Below are positions 45,659 to 54,106 of a stretch of 64,000 bases of DNA, in pieces. Numbering within the stretch: the first letter of the stretch is position 1; the number at the start of each line of letters is the position of its first letter. The DNA is taken from positions 129,553 through 193,552 of the forward strand of contig JAGVTU010000024.1 of NCBI GenBank assembly GCA_019136655.1, given 5' to 3'. Under the pieces are notes generated by a model. It ran no database searches, was not told the origin of the DNA, and saw only the letters and a list, made by a program, of their open reading frames with translations. This DNA is from Bacteroidota bacterium. GTDB lineage: Bacteria > Bacteroidota > Bacteroidia > AKYH767-A > OLB10. Both the position numbers and the translations under genes were made by a program.

Positions 45659-46132
45659 ATGAAAAAGTTAAAACTGTTTATTGTGATGGCATTCACTGCT
45701 GTCGCGTTCGTAGCAAAAGCACAGCCCGGTGACCGTGCAGGCAACCGTTCAGAAAGATTGGAAACCATGAAAATCGGATTTCTGACCCAACAGCTTCACC
45801 TCACCAGTGACGAAGCAAAAAGATTTTGGCCGGTATATAACCAGTACCAGGACGAGCTGCAGGCATTGCGCAAAAACCGTAAGGATGACAAACAGGATGC
45901 AAAAGACAACTTCGCCAACATGAGCGACAAAGAAGCTGAAAAAGTGGTGGACGATGAAATTGCATTCCGCCAAAACGAACTCGATATTCTTAAAAAATAT
46001 CATGCACAGTTTAAGCAGGTGTTGCCGATAAAAAAAGTAGCCTTGCTTTACCGCAGCGAAGAAGCATTTAAGCGTGAGCTTTTGCAGCGGCTGCGCGATG
46101 GCCGCAACGGAGGCGCTAAAAGACAACCTTAA
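45659..46132 (+). CDS. Periplasmic Spy/CnrX-like helical protein
   Basis: 157 residues with a signal peptide (MKKLKLFIVMAFTAVAFVAKA). The mature part is all helical and highly charged: ERLETMKIGFLTQQLHLTSD, then EAKRFWPVYNQYQDELQAL and NELDILKKYHAQFKQVLP, with the LTxxxAxxFWPVYxxY pattern typical of Spy/CpxP/CnrX-like proteins in Bacteroidota. In proteobacteria CnrX-type proteins sense nickel or cobalt and Spy acts as a periplasmic chaperone. It starts 3 nt after the putative anti-sigma gene. A sensor role for the ECF unit is a reasonable inference. Confidence 0.8.
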   Translation: MKKLKLFIVMAFTAVAFVAKAQPGDRAGNRSERLETMKIGFLTQQLHLTSDEAKRFWPVYNQYQDELQALRKNRKDDKQDAKDNFANMSDKEAEKVVDDEIAFRQNELDILKKYHAQFKQVLPIKKVALLYRSEEAFKRELLQRLRDGRNGGAKRQP

Positions 46133-46140
46133 GAATATGG

Positions 46141-46166
46141 CTGCCGCAACAGCACAGTTGTGGCAG
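46141..46166 (+). terminator. Hairpin after the Spy-like gene
   Basis: CTGCCGCAAC, loop AGCACA, GTTGTGGCAG form a 10-bp stem with one G-U pair, just after the stop codon. There is no T run after it, so it may end the transcript weakly or protect its 3' end. Confidence 0.45.
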
Positions 46167-46240
46167 CATTAAACCTTAAACTTCAAGCCTGCCGGACCCT
46201 TTTCCTGCAAACAGAAATAAACCAAACTTATGCAGCAAGT

Positions 46241-46371
46241 GTGAGCAACGTTTAAGATACATTAAATACAGGATTTAACCCTGAGTGAAAAAGGCATTGC
46301 AGGTACAACCTGCCCTATCATTCGGGAAATAACAGCCTAAAAGGTGCTCACTCCAAATCCCTGATTTTTTT
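46241..46371 (+). ncRNA. Candidate structured RNA or leader before apaG
   Basis: Inside a 336-base region without genes. GTGAGCA (46241-46247) pairs with TGCTCAC (46345-46351) as an outer stem. Between them lie CAGG/CCTG (46269-46272 with 46280-46283) and a perfect hairpin GCAGGT-ACA-ACCTGC (46299-46313). A T run (GATTTTTTT) follows at 46363-46371. This could be a small RNA, a cis-acting leader of apaG, or the untranslated tail of the upstream operon. I recognise no named RNA family. Confidence 0.35.
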
Positions 46372-46468
46372 AAACCTTCACCCTACAAAAACGGCCATTT
46401 GTCAAAAAGTCCTTTTTCTTAGCAGGTATGAGGTTACTTTTACTTCCATTAAGAACAACAAACCTACC

Positions 46469-46864
46469 ATGTTTAATATGTCAACTGAAGTAACAGCAGG
46501 GATAAAAGTAACTGTAGAGACATTTTACCAGCCGACACATTCCAATCCCGGTCAGAATTATTATGTGTTTTCCTACCGCATTACCATTGCCAACGAAAGC
46601 GAAGAAGTAATTAAACTGAAACGAAGACACTGGTATATTATTGACAGCGACAATGCCAGACGCGAAGTAGAAGGCAAAGGCGTAGTGGGCGAACAACCTG
46701 TAATACATCCGGGCGAACAGTACCGCTATGTTTCGGGATGCAACCTCAATACCGAAATAGGTAAAATGTATGGAACCTATCTGATGGAACGCGAAAGCGA
46801 CAACAAACTTTTCTATGTGAAAATACCGGAATTTAAAATGATAGTTCCTTCAAAATTGAATTGA
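46469..46864 (+). CDS. apaG: ApaG family protein
   Basis: 131 residues. A single-domain immunoglobulin-like beta-sandwich with the family strands: GIKVTVETFYQPTHS, YYVFSYRITIANES, HWYIIDSDNARREVEGKGVV, then PVIHPGEQYRYVSGCNLNT and GKMYGTYLMERES. ApaG is often labelled Co2+/Mg2+ efflux protein on old genetic grounds; the fold is shared with a domain of F-box proteins and its biochemical role is not firmly known. ATG 46469 and ATG 46478 are both possible starts. It is isolated and ends at a strong terminator. Confidence 0.93.
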   Translation: MFNMSTEVTAGIKVTVETFYQPTHSNPGQNYYVFSYRITIANESEEVIKLKRRHWYIIDSDNARREVEGKGVVGEQPVIHPGEQYRYVSGCNLNTEIGKMYGTYLMERESDNKLFYVKIPEFKMIVPSKLN

Positions 46865-46896
46865 TTTTTTAAATAATTATTTGGTTTGAATTTTAT

Positions 46897-46923
46897 AAAA
46901 AAGGGACGTCAAGTCCCTTTTTT
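46897..46923. terminator. Rho-independent terminator after apaG
   Basis: GGGAC (46903-46907), loop GTCAA, GTCCC (46913-46917), flanked by A and T runs on both sides so that the stem extends to 11 bp. Confidence 0.88.
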
Positions 46924-46924
46924 G

Positions 46925-47323
46925 TTGGGGGTAATTTCTTTGTTGCAATTTGCTGTATCAACACATATTAATCAATAAGAAATTATTCGTTTTTTTTGAA
47001 TTAATAATTCGATATAACATTTCAAATTATTTAGTTAATGATAAATCTGTGAAACAGAATTTGCAATTTAGAAATAGAAAATTAAACAATCACTAAATCA
47101 CTGAGCAAAACGCGTTATACTTGATTCCGCGTTTCATTCTTACAATAAATTTTTCAAAAAGCAACATATGCAATTAATTCCTGTTTTACCTAATCTTTTA
47201 AATCGCTTTAACTTAGCAATTATTAAACAATAAACTTCTCAGTCTTCAAAACTCAAATAAAGAATTTTATACTGCTACTGAAATTACCGACAAATCCATA
47301 GTTTTGCTTCAAATATTTTTGAA
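46925..47323. other. 399-base AT-rich region without a gene
   Basis: No open frame with coding features. It is strongly A+T rich and holds one clear inverted repeat, AAACGCG (47108-47114) with CGCGTTT (47128-47134) around a 13-base loop, and a near-palindrome GAATTAATAATTC near 46998-47010. Any promoter for rpe should lie here, but I cannot place one safely. Confidence 0.6.
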
Positions 47324-47968
47324 ATGCATCTGGTAGCTCCTTCGGTTTTGTCGGCAGATTTTTCCAATCTGCAAAAAGATATTGAACTCATCAACAACAG
47401 TGAGGCCGACTGGTTTCATGTGGATGTGATGGACGGAGTTTTTGTGCCAAACATTTCCTTTGGTTTTCCGGTGATAAAAGCCATAAAAAAATTTGCGCGC
47501 AAACCCCTTGATGTGCATCTGATGATTGTGCAGCCCGAGCGTTATGTAAAAGCATTTCGCGAAGCAGGTGCCGATAATCTTTCAGTACATATTGAAGCTT
47601 CTGTGCATCTGCACCGCACCATTCAGATGATAAAAGCCGAAGGCATGAAAGCCGGTGTGGCCATTAATCCGCATACGCCCGTAGCATCATTGGCCGACAT
47701 CATCACCGAAATTGATCTGGTTTGCATTATGAGTGTGAATCCCGGATTTGGCGGACAAAAATTTATTGAACATACTTATACCAAAATTCAGCAGCTGAAA
47801 GAGCTGATTGAAAAAAGCAATGCAAAAACACTGATAGAAATTGACGGTGGTGTTGACCTGAACAACTACCGCAAACTGATTGACACCGGTGCCGATGTGC
47901 TGGTGGCAGGCAATACCGTTTTCAGCTCCTCTGATCCATCAGGAACTATTGCCGTACTCAAAAAATAA
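47324..47968 (+). CDS. rpe: Ribulose-phosphate 3-epimerase
   Basis: 214 residues, a TIM barrel starting LVAPSVLSADFSNLQKDIEL. Metal and catalytic residues are visible: HVDVMDGVFVPN (His, Asp), DVHLMI, MSVNPGFGGQKF and IEIDGGVDLNN. It interconverts ribulose-5-phosphate and xylulose-5-phosphate, feeding transketolase, whose genes lie 3-6 kb upstream. It converges on the LYS1-like gene with 9 nt between stops. Confidence 0.97.
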   Translation: MHLVAPSVLSADFSNLQKDIELINNSEADWFHVDVMDGVFVPNISFGFPVIKAIKKFARKPLDVHLMIVQPERYVKAFREAGADNLSVHIEASVHLHRTIQMIKAEGMKAGVAINPHTPVASLADIITEIDLVCIMSVNPGFGGQKFIEHTYTKIQQLKELIEKSNAKTLIEIDGGVDLNNYRKLIDTGADVLVAGNTVFSSSDPSGTIAVLKK

Positions 47969-47977
47969 TTTTCTTAA

Positions 47978-49183
47978 TTAGCTGATGTAATCTGTCAGGT
48001 ATGCAAAACGCGGAGTCAGTTCTCCGTTTTGTGCAATGGTAGCGCGGTAAATGACCTTGCCTTTATCTTCGACCAACAACAACGGCAACACCCGTTCGAG
48101 CAAATGTTTGCCAAAACCTTCTGATGCATCGCGCGGAAGCTCGCAAGGCAGGTTGTCAACAGACATTACCGTAATGGTATTGGGGCTGAAAGCTTCGTCT
48201 TCTTTTTCAGTTACGGGATTATAACCGTAAAACTTATCTTCAATAGTTGTGGCGCGATGTGTGGAAGGAATACTGCCGTCAATATCGCAGGTGATGTCGG
48301 CAATAACACTGATGCGGAATGAAGGGTCGCGCATATCCTGTTTGGTAAACAATACAGGAGCCTGCGGATTCCAGTAAGCGCAATGAATCAGCAAATCACA
48401 AAATGATGCAAACGATCCCGGATCGCAAAAGGTGCATCGGTAGTTTTCGGGATGATGATAAAAATCGGATTTGGTAAAATCAGTTCCGTCTTTTCTCTCG
48501 TGATACGACTCAGAATGTAACTGCACATATACAGGTTCGCGGAAAGAATAATTCAGAAATTCGAACGGAGTAACTTTTCTTATGTTCAGCATACCCATTG
48601 TTTCGATGGCACCATTTGCAACACGACCACCACCGGTAATGACTATTTTCATATTGGGCAGGTTAATTTTGTCAAGTCCTTCGTGCAGCTCCTTCAGTCC
48701 GAAACACTGATGCGCAGGCTTCAGTTTGAACAAACCATACTTAAGACCATAAGCCATGATGCCGTTGTAAGCACCTACAATGCCTGCATATCTTCCAAAA
48801 CCTATTATTCTGTTTTCATGGTCGTCCACCAGACATTCGTAATCAATGAGTGCAATTTTATCGCGTATAATTCTTTTCAGCATTTCGCGGTTGTGAGGTT
48901 GCTTTTTGATGGTATGCGAAAAAAACATGTATCTTTTTCCGGGAATCAGTTTGTCCTTAGGCACTTCTTTAATGCCTATGAGCAAATCGCAGTCAGACAA
49001 ATCTTCCTGCAATACCACACCTTCACGTCTGTATTCATCATTTTTTATGGAGCGATAATCACATGGCTGTATCACCAAATCCACATTGGGATAGGTTTCT
49101 TTAATCTGTTTGCATTGTTCGGGCGTAAATGGTACGCGCATATCATGCGGCACTTTCTCCTCTCTGAGTATTCCTATTTTCAT
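47978..49183 (-). CDS. LYS1-like saccharopine/alanine dehydrogenase family protein
   Basis: 401 residues. The N-terminal domain resembles alanine dehydrogenase/saccharopine dehydrogenase (KIGILREEKVPHDMRVPFTP, with the Arg and Lys positions of that family, and YMFFSHTIKKQPHN). The Rossmann domain contains VITGGGRVANGAIETM (about 177-192). The C-terminal part includes ISVIADITCDIDGSIPST. In fungi LYS1 makes lysine from saccharopine; most bacteria lack that pathway and many Bacteroidota encode LYS1-like proteins of unproven role. A related amino-acid or imine dehydrogenase activity is more cautious than calling it lysine biosynthesis. No saccharopine-pathway partner lies nearby. Confidence 0.85.
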   Translation of the reverse strand: MKIGILREEKVPHDMRVPFTPEQCKQIKETYPNVDLVIQPCDYRSIKNDEYRREGVVLQEDLSDCDLLIGIKEVPKDKLIPGKRYMFFSHTIKKQPHNREMLKRIIRDKIALIDYECLVDDHENRIIGFGRYAGIVGAYNGIMAYGLKYGLFKLKPAHQCFGLKELHEGLDKINLPNMKIVITGGGRVANGAIETMGMLNIRKVTPFEFLNYSFREPVYVQLHSESYHERKDGTDFTKSDFYHHPENYRCTFCDPGSFASFCDLLIHCAYWNPQAPVLFTKQDMRDPSFRISVIADITCDIDGSIPSTHRATTIEDKFYGYNPVTEKEDEAFSPNTITVMSVDNLPCELPRDASEGFGKHLLERVLPLLLVEDKGKVIYRATIAQNGELTPRFAYLTDYIS

Positions 49184-49202
49184 CTTCTCTGAATAAAAAG
49201 TG

Positions 49203-49210
49203 CAAATTTA
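49203..49210 (-). promoter_or_regulatory. Promoter -7 element TAAATTTG of the LYS1-like gene
   Basis: Perfect TAnnTTTG on the minus strand, 19 nt before the ATG. Confidence 0.65.
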
Positions 49211-49400
49211 CCTCTTTTGGTTCAAACAGAAAGGTTCATAACATCAACAAAAATAATTGAATATCAAATAATATAACAGTATATTTGAAACACAAAAGCC
49301 AAGGGGATTTATAACGTAACTCTGAGCAGCATAATAAAAAGTTATAACGGAAGAATTGTATTTGAATAATGCACATTCATCTGCCTGATGCGGCTTAGAG

Positions 49401-50426
49401 CTAAACCTGCTCTACCAGCATAAGACTGTGCTGCAAAAATTTGTAATGGTTATAAATCAAACACTGCCGGTGACGGTATTGTCGCAGTGATGCGATAAAG
49501 TGCTCAGGAATATCTGCATCTTTTTGCACAAACTGTGTTGCCAGCCACAGTGCCACAGCACTTGCCGTAGGATACTCTCCCGTAAAATGTTTAAACCGTG
49601 CCAGTGTAACATCACTCAGCAGGGCTTCTATATTTTCAGTGCTTTCTGCAAAACGCACATCACCATTATGTCCTGATAAAAAAACCAAAGCATCCCTGTC
49701 AGCTATGTTTTCACTGATAAAATCACTGACCCATTGCATCACTTCATTGCCGTTGTGGGTAGTAAGTGTTTGCAGTGCAGTAATTTTTGCAACAGCATTT
49801 GATGCATTGTTGCTCAGCAAATATGCAGCTACTCCTTCACCAGCAAGGCTTCCTGTGGTGCGACTGCTATACAGATCATCAGGCAAATCTTTATACCATC
49901 CTCCCAGCCTTTCGATATTGAAATTGTAATCTGAAATTTCGTCAACTCCTGCCAGCAGCACCTGAGCATGGCTGTTCTCTCTGAGAAAAAGCTGCGCATC
50001 CAACAGTGCATTTTCAAAAGCATTGCCGCGGTGCACATGTGTAATGTTGTAGTTGTGATTTCTGCCGTTGAGTCCGATGGTGGCAGCAATGGCATTGGGT
50101 GTGCTTTGCACAAAATTGGTGGGTGTGAGTGTGCCTTCGTTATACTCCATAATCTGATTAAGAAAACGGATGCAGTCCTGCATACCACCGTTGGCTGTGC
50201 CCACAATAATGGCATCGGGCTGAGGGCACTGTTCAAGCAAACCGGTAACGGCACCTACCGTCATACGAACAGCCTTGCCCATTCTGCGCAATACGGCATT
50301 GGGAATTTGTGTATAGGATGGTTCTCTGGCAGTATGCCTGCCATTCACAAATGGCTGAACTTTCTGTAAGTCAATATTGCCGTAGGTAGCCTGCGCACCG
50401 ATGCAGCTTGTTTTCTGAATATACAC
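49401..50426 (-). CDS. Beta-ketoacyl synthase-like protein lacking the catalytic Cys
   Basis: 341 residues from GTG 50426. The thiolase/KAS fold is recognisable: an N-terminal SCIGAQATYGNID, PDAIIVGTANGGMQDCIRFL, LTPTNFVQSTPNAIAATIGL and, in place of the nucleophile segment TACxSG, ITHVHRGNAFENALLDA (Val where Cys should be). Near the C-terminus KHFTGEYPTASAVAL resembles the KxxxGHT-like segment of KAS II. Such Cys-less copies act as chain-length factors with an active partner in aryl polyene and polyketide systems, but no partner gene is present here. The GTG lies 4 nt after a TAAATTTG promoter, so the mRNA is probably leaderless. Confidence 0.8.
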   Translation of the reverse strand: MYIQKTSCIGAQATYGNIDLQKVQPFVNGRHTAREPSYTQIPNAVLRRMGKAVRMTVGAVTGLLEQCPQPDAIIVGTANGGMQDCIRFLNQIMEYNEGTLTPTNFVQSTPNAIAATIGLNGRNHNYNITHVHRGNAFENALLDAQLFLRENSHAQVLLAGVDEISDYNFNIERLGGWYKDLPDDLYSSRTTGSLAGEGVAAYLLSNNASNAVAKITALQTLTTHNGNEVMQWVSDFISENIADRDALVFLSGHNGDVRFAESTENIEALLSDVTLARFKHFTGEYPTASAVALWLATQFVQKDADIPEHFIASLRQYRHRQCLIYNHYKFLQHSLMLVEQV

Positions 50427-50430
50427 GATG

Positions 50431-50438
50431 CAAATTTA
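50431..50438 (-). promoter_or_regulatory. Promoter -7 element TAAATTTG, leaderless GTG gene
   Basis: Perfect TAnnTTTG on the minus strand. The GTG start (50426-50424) lies 4 nt past it, so the transcript start would coincide with the start codon. Confidence 0.6.
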
Positions 50439-50548
50439 AACTACTTCCTTCAATCTGTCAGGCAACTTTTACAGCACGCACAGGCATAGCTTCCGCTAAA
50501 ATCAGATACTATTCATAAGAAAACACACGCTGTAATGCACTGAAACGT

Positions 50549-50556
50549 TATTTTTG
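50549..50556 (+). promoter_or_regulatory. gldFG promoter -7 element TATTTTTG
   Basis: Perfect TAnnTTTG, 24 nt before the gldF ATG. It overlaps an upstream in-frame TTG (50554), which argues against that TTG as a start. Confidence 0.7.
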
Positions 50557-50580
50557 GCGGTCTTAAATGTTTGCTTTGCG

Positions 50581-51315
50581 ATGTACGCACTTTTTGTAAA
50601 AGAGATAAACAGTTTTCTCAATTCTTTAATCGGCTATATTTCCATAGCTGTTTTTCTGATTGCCATAGGTCTTTTTCTGTGGATATTTCCTGGCAACGAC
50701 CTTAACATTGCCGAAAGCGGTTATGCCTCCATTGATGGTTTGTTCAACATCACTCCCTGGGTGTATATGTTTCTGATTCCTGCCATCACCATGCGCATGT
50801 TTTCCGAAGAAAAAAGAACAGGCACCATTGAACTGTTGCTTACAAGGCCTCTTACCGAATTTCAGATTGTATTTGCGAAATATCTTTCCGGAGTAATACT
50901 GGTACTTTTCTCGCTGCTGCCAACGCTGGTGTATGCCATTACTGTTTATGTGTATGCTGCCCCTGTGGGCAATGTGGATATCGGAGGAATGGCAGGCAGT
51001 TATCTCGGATTATTTTTTTTAGCGGCAGGATTTGTTGCCATAGGAGTTTTTTCGTCTGCCACAACCGACAATCAGCTGGTAGCTTTTATAGTGGCCATGT
51101 TTTTATGTATGCTCTGCTACACAGGGTTTCAGTCGCTGGCAGGCATCATGCCCGTAGGAACTGCAGCCAATGTGGTGTATCAGTTAGGCATTGCCGCACA
51201 TTACGACTCTATGAGCCGCGGTGTGATTGATACACGTGATGTAATTTATTTTCTCAGTGTCATCAGCCTGTTTCTGATGATGACTAAATTAACTCTTGAA
51301 AGCAGAAAGTGGTGA
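50581..51315 (+). CDS. gldF: Gliding-motility-associated ABC transporter permease GldF
   Basis: 244 residues from ATG 50581, six membrane helices. The start MYALFVKEINSFLNSLIGYI matches GldF; an in-frame TTG 27 nt earlier lies within the promoter. The first loop contains FNITPWVYMFLIPAITMRMFSEEKRTGTIE cut here (ABC-2 permease pattern EEKRTGTIELLLTRPLTE), followed by hydrophobic segments. With GldA (ATPase, not in this window) and GldG it forms an ABC transporter needed for gliding in Flavobacterium johnsoniae; many non-gliding Bacteroidota retain it. gldG starts 1 nt after its stop. Confidence 0.95.
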   Translation: MYALFVKEINSFLNSLIGYISIAVFLIAIGLFLWIFPGNDLNIAESGYASIDGLFNITPWVYMFLIPAITMRMFSEEKRTGTIELLLTRPLTEFQIVFAKYLSGVILVLFSLLPTLVYAITVYVYAAPVGNVDIGGMAGSYLGLFFLAAGFVAIGVFSSATTDNQLVAFIVAMFLCMLCYTGFQSLAGIMPVGTAANVVYQLGIAAHYDSMSRGVIDTRDVIYFLSVISLFLMMTKLTLESRKW

Positions 51316-51316
51316 T

Positions 51317-53005
51317 ATGAAAAAAAGAAATCTGCGTTCGTCCAATATCATTCAGTTTATACTGCTGCTAATAATCATACTTTCTCTCAACCTGTCGGGA
51401 ATGTATGTTTTCAAACGTTTGGATCTTACTTCCGAAAAACGGTTTACACTTTCGGAAACCACACGAGAGAAGTTGCGCAACCTGAAAGATATCGTTTACA
51501 TAAAAGTATATCTTACCGGTGATTTGCCTGCAGGATTTCAGAAACTCAGCTCAGCCACTCACGACATGCTGATGGAGATGAAAAGTTATGCAGGCAGCAA
51601 TCTCGAATTTGATTTTATAGATCCTTCGGCACTTACTGACAGCAAACAACGCAATGAACTCTACAATCAGCTTGCCGATAAAGGTCTGCAGCCTACCAAT
51701 CTTTCAGAAAGAACCAAGGAAGGAACTTCGCAGCGGATTATTTTTCCGGGAGCTATTTTAAATTATCTTTCAAAAGAACAACCGCTGTTGCTGCTCAAAG
51801 ACCGCATGGGTGCTTCGGCAGAAGAGATGGTGAATACTTCCATTCAGAATCTGGAATATGAAATCATCAATGCTATTTCGAAAATTTCTACCGTTAAACC
51901 ACCGGTGATAGGAATACTGCATGGCCAGGGCGAAGTGGACAAACCTCATCTTGCCGATTTTTATAAATCTGTTTCGGCCTCCTATCCTACCCGCTATGTA
52001 GAAATAAAAAATCAGCTGAATGCGCTGGAAGATATTTCCTGTCTGGTAATAGCCAAACCCGATTCAGCATTTGAAGAAAAAGATAAATTTATCATTGACC
52101 AGTTTGTGATGCGTGGCGGCAAAGTGCTGTGGCTGCTCGACATGATGAATGCCGATATGGACAGCCTTGCCAAAAAGAATGAGTTTGTTTCCATCCCGAC
52201 AGAACTTAATCTGGACGATATGTTGTTTCGTTATGGGGTGAGGCTGAACAAAGATCTGGTGATGGACCTGCAGGCTGCACCCATTCCGATTCTTACAGGT
52301 TATGTGGGCAACCGTCCTCAGAACTCATTGCTGCCCTGGTATTTTTTCCCTCTGGTAACACCTGAATCCAAACACCCCATTGTAAAAAATCTAAATGCTA
52401 TACGTTTTGATTTTGTGGGAAGCATTGACACCATTATTTCTGCAAAGGTGAATAAGACAGTGTTGCTGAAGAGTTCGGAATATACGCGCATACTAAGTTC
52501 ACCGGCAGTAGTTGACTTAAACCTTCTCCGAAAAGATCCTGATGAAAAGGAATACCGTAAACCTCCTGCTATTTTATCGGTGTTGATGGAAGGGCGCTTC
52601 CGCTCCAATTATGCCAACCGCATTCCCTATCAGATTGCCTCAGATTCTGCTATTGGTTTCAAAGAAGAAAGTGTGCCCACACAAATGATTGTGGTTGCTG
52701 ATGGTGATGTGATAAAGAACGATTACCGCAGAGCTAACAATACGGTTTACCCTCTGGGATTTGATAAATATACCGGGCAGTTCTATGGCAATAAAAATTT
52801 TCTGATGAACTGTGTGGACTACCTTTGTGATAATTCAGGGCTGATGACACTGCGCTCCAAAGAATTTAAACTCAGGCTGCTCGACACTACGCGGTTTACT
52901 CCTGCCGAACAGTATATAAAAACCACCAACGTTGCTCTGCCTGTATTGATTGTATTTTTGTTTGCTGCGATAAAACTTTTTATCAGACGAAAAAAATTTA
53001 ACTGA
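51317..53005 (+). CDS. gldG: Gliding-motility-associated ABC transporter substrate-binding protein GldG
   Basis: 562 residues from ATG 51317. One N-terminal membrane helix (IIQFILLLIIILSLNLSGMYVF cut here, about 10-30) is followed by a large periplasmic domain (RLDLTSEKRFTLSETTREKL, KVYLTGDLPAGFQKLS, SYAGSNLEFDFIDP, MNADMDSLAKKNEF) and a second helix at the end (about 540-556, VALPVLIVFLFAAIKLFI). This is the GldG plan: an auxiliary component of the GldAFG transporter. It is coupled to gldF (1-nt gap), and the DUF4340 gene begins 8 nt after its stop. Confidence 0.95.
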   Translation: MKKRNLRSSNIIQFILLLIIILSLNLSGMYVFKRLDLTSEKRFTLSETTREKLRNLKDIVYIKVYLTGDLPAGFQKLSSATHDMLMEMKSYAGSNLEFDFIDPSALTDSKQRNELYNQLADKGLQPTNLSERTKEGTSQRIIFPGAILNYLSKEQPLLLLKDRMGASAEEMVNTSIQNLEYEIINAISKISTVKPPVIGILHGQGEVDKPHLADFYKSVSASYPTRYVEIKNQLNALEDISCLVIAKPDSAFEEKDKFIIDQFVMRGGKVLWLLDMMNADMDSLAKKNEFVSIPTELNLDDMLFRYGVRLNKDLVMDLQAAPIPILTGYVGNRPQNSLLPWYFFPLVTPESKHPIVKNLNAIRFDFVGSIDTIISAKVNKTVLLKSSEYTRILSSPAVVDLNLLRKDPDEKEYRKPPAILSVLMEGRFRSNYANRIPYQIASDSAIGFKEESVPTQMIVVADGDVIKNDYRRANNTVYPLGFDKYTGQFYGNKNFLMNCVDYLCDNSGLMTLRSKEFKLRLLDTTRFTPAEQYIKTTNVALPVLIVFLFAAIKLFIRRKKFN

Positions 53006-53013
53006 CGAAGCAC

Positions 53014-54039
53014 ATGAACCAGAATAGAATTTTATTGCTTATTGCCGTATTGCTGATTTCGGTTGCAGGATATTTTTATTTTAATTCAACCAACGGAACC
53101 ATTAAAAAAGAATTGCGCGATTTTGCAGTAAAAGACACTGCTGCCATTACCAAAATATTTATTGCCGACAAAAAAGGAAATCAGGCTACACTCGAGAGAA
53201 AATCACCGGCCTTGTGGACCATCAACGGAAAATATCCTGCACGTCAGGATGCCATCAATACACTGCTCACTACCATGAAACTTATTGAAGTGAGAAGCCC
53301 TGTTGGCAAAGCTGCACTGAACAACATCATCAAAGAGCTGAGCGCCACTGGTACCAAGGTTGAAATTTATGAGGGTGAGAAAAAAATAAAAACATATTAT
53401 GTTGGCGGACCAACACAGGACATGCTTGGCACCTACATGTATCTCGAAAATTCAACAGTTCCTTTTGTAATACACATTCCGGGATTCAACGGATATCTAT
53501 CCACACGTTATTTTGCTGATGCTACTGACTGGCGCAGCCGTGTGATATTTAATTATGGCGAAAGTCAGATTCAATTTGTGAAAGTGACCAACAATGACGA
53601 ACCTGACAACTCATTCAGAATTACAAAACAGGGCGACAGTTATGTATATTATCCGGGTATGAATTCCGAAAAGCCACAGGAAATATATCAGTCGCAAATT
53701 GTGGCTTATCTTGCCAAATACCAGTTAATTGGTTTTGAAAGACCCACTTACGACCTCGACAAAACCTATAAAGACTCACTGCTGGCAACTACCCCTACAC
53801 GTGTACTTGAAGTTAAAGGCGTTGACGGAAAAGATGACATCATCCGCATGTATAAAAAACCTGCTGATACGGGAACGCTCACCAGCACTGACCCTGTAAC
53901 CGGTGAAACCAGAACAATAGACCCTGACCGCATGTATGCACAATGGAATAACGACACCAATATGATTGTGGTACAATACTATGTGATGGACAAACTCTTC
54001 AACAAACCTGACAAAATCAAAGGCTTCGGAGGTTTATAA
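53014..54039 (+). CDS. DUF4340 domain protein
   Basis: 341 residues with an N-terminal membrane anchor or signal (about 5-23, ILLLIAVLLISVAGYFYF) and a periplasmic beta-rich domain: DTAAITKIFIADKKGNQATL, TINGKYPARQDAINTLLTTM and YLSTRYFADATDWRSRVIFN. Proteins of this family commonly follow gldG-like genes in ABC transporter operons and probably act with the transporter at the periplasmic face; the function is unproven. It is in line with gldFG (8-nt gap) and precedes dnaN. Confidence 0.88.
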   Translation: MNQNRILLLIAVLLISVAGYFYFNSTNGTIKKELRDFAVKDTAAITKIFIADKKGNQATLERKSPALWTINGKYPARQDAINTLLTTMKLIEVRSPVGKAALNNIIKELSATGTKVEIYEGEKKIKTYYVGGPTQDMLGTYMYLENSTVPFVIHIPGFNGYLSTRYFADATDWRSRVIFNYGESQIQFVKVTNNDEPDNSFRITKQGDSYVYYPGMNSEKPQEIYQSQIVAYLAKYQLIGFERPTYDLDKTYKDSLLATTPTRVLEVKGVDGKDDIIRMYKKPADTGTLTSTDPVTGETRTIDPDRMYAQWNNDTNMIVVQYYVMDKLFNKPDKIKGFGGL

Positions 54040-54078
54040 TTTTTATGCCGAAAAGAGGCTTAAAACCACAGGTCTTTT

Positions 54079-54086
54079 TATATTTG
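54079..54086 (+). promoter_or_regulatory. dnaN promoter -7 element TATATTTG
   Basis: Perfect TAnnTTTG between the DUF4340 gene and dnaN, 21 nt before the dnaN ATG. Confidence 0.7.
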
Positions 54087-54106
54087 CCGCTTAACTCATT
54101 TTCATT

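Noticed and set aside
47314..47321. TATTTTTG directly before rpe
   Set aside because: It ends 2 nt before the ATG, so with the spacing seen at the SRP RNA the transcript would begin inside the rpe reading frame. It may be chance in AT-rich DNA.
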